Assembly: GCA_026225435.1 (NCBI GenBank)
Contig: JAMFST010000097.1
Coordinates: 1 to 5,802, forward strand
DNA from: Labilithrix luteola
GTDB taxonomy: Bacteria; Myxococcota_A; Polyangia; Polyangiales; Polyangiaceae
Direction: 5' to 3'
DNA: 5,802 nt
Below are positions 5,705 to 5,802 of the stretch, piece after piece (position 1 is the stretch's first letter; each line of letters begins with the position of its first letter). The notes under the pieces were generated by a model. It ran no database searches. It was not told the origin of the DNA and saw only the letters and a program-made list of their open reading frames with translations. A program made the translations under genes and the position numbers.

Positions 5705-5802
5705 TCACGCCCCGAGCGCGAAATCGAGCGCCGCCACCACGTGCAGCGCCGCGGTGTCGAACATCGGCACCGCGCAGTCCCCCGCCTTGAGGAGCAGCGG
5801 GA
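5705..5802 (-). CDS. Probable aspartate/glutamate racemase-family protein, C-terminal fragment
   Basis: Only the last 31 codons and the TGA (5705-5707) are in the window; the gene enters from the right edge. The peptide begins PLLLKAGD and contains VPMFDTAALHVVAALDFALG. This matches the conserved end of the Asp/Glu racemase family, in which a segment following the second catalytic cysteine (GCTE-type motif) runs into V-P-hydrophobic-FDTT-x-hydrophobic-H and a final helix. The catalytic cysteines themselves would lie outside the window, so activity cannot be judged. Family members interconvert L- and D-amino acids without PLP; some are hydantoin racemases or maleate isomerases. Replacement of the usual HAEAAV by HVVAAL is a modest deviation. 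The gene converges on the SDR and is probably unrelated to it in function. Confidence 0.65.
   Translation of the reverse strand, partial: PLLLKAGDCAVPMFDTAALHVVAALDFALGA

Overview
This is a GC-rich (roughly two-thirds G+C by eye) bacterial chromosomal segment. GTG starts, tight gene packing and a LysR/SDR pair suggest a proteobacterium in the broad sense. A Myxococcota or deltaproteobacterial-type source is a guess from the polyferredoxin plus DUF362 combination; no rRNA or other taxonomic marker is present.

Layout, left to right. (1) Positions 1981 to 1, minus strand: a 660-residue fragment, open at the left edge, of a membrane iron-sulfur protein that joins a NapH-like module (four membrane segments, two CxxxCP motifs, two ferredoxin clusters) to a NapG/MauM-like module (Tat-like hydrophobic segment, then four more clusters). 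(2) 3017 to 1983, minus strand: a Tat-signal DUF362 protein, immediately upstream of (1) and separated from it by one base, so the two almost certainly form an operon. (3) 3169 to 3891, plus strand: a CobB/SIRT5-like sirtuin, divergent from the DUF362 gene. (4) 4817 to 3777, minus strand: a LysR-type regulator whose unusually long C-terminus runs antisense into the end of the sirtuin gene. (5) 4910 to 5668, plus strand: a classical short-chain dehydrogenase/reductase with a strong ribosome binding site, divergent from the LysR gene and its likely target. (6) 5802 to 5705, minus strand: the last 31 codons of a probable aspartate/glutamate racemase-family protein, convergent with the SDR.

How they fit together. 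Genes 1 and 2 look like a redox module: a transmembrane electron relay of the NapGH type, paired not with nitrate reductase genes (none in this window) but with an exported DUF362 protein of unknown function. This is the most unusual part of the window. LysR and SDR form a standard divergent regulator/enzyme pair, with a perfect 6-bp dyad (CATCGT-N12-ACGATG) over the LysR start codon as a candidate operator. The sirtuin keeps the Tyr-x-x-Arg pair associated with desuccinylase/demalonylase activity. GC-rich hairpins without T-tracts lie at both convergent junctions. No rRNA, tRNA, CRISPR array, insertion sequence or long repeat was seen.
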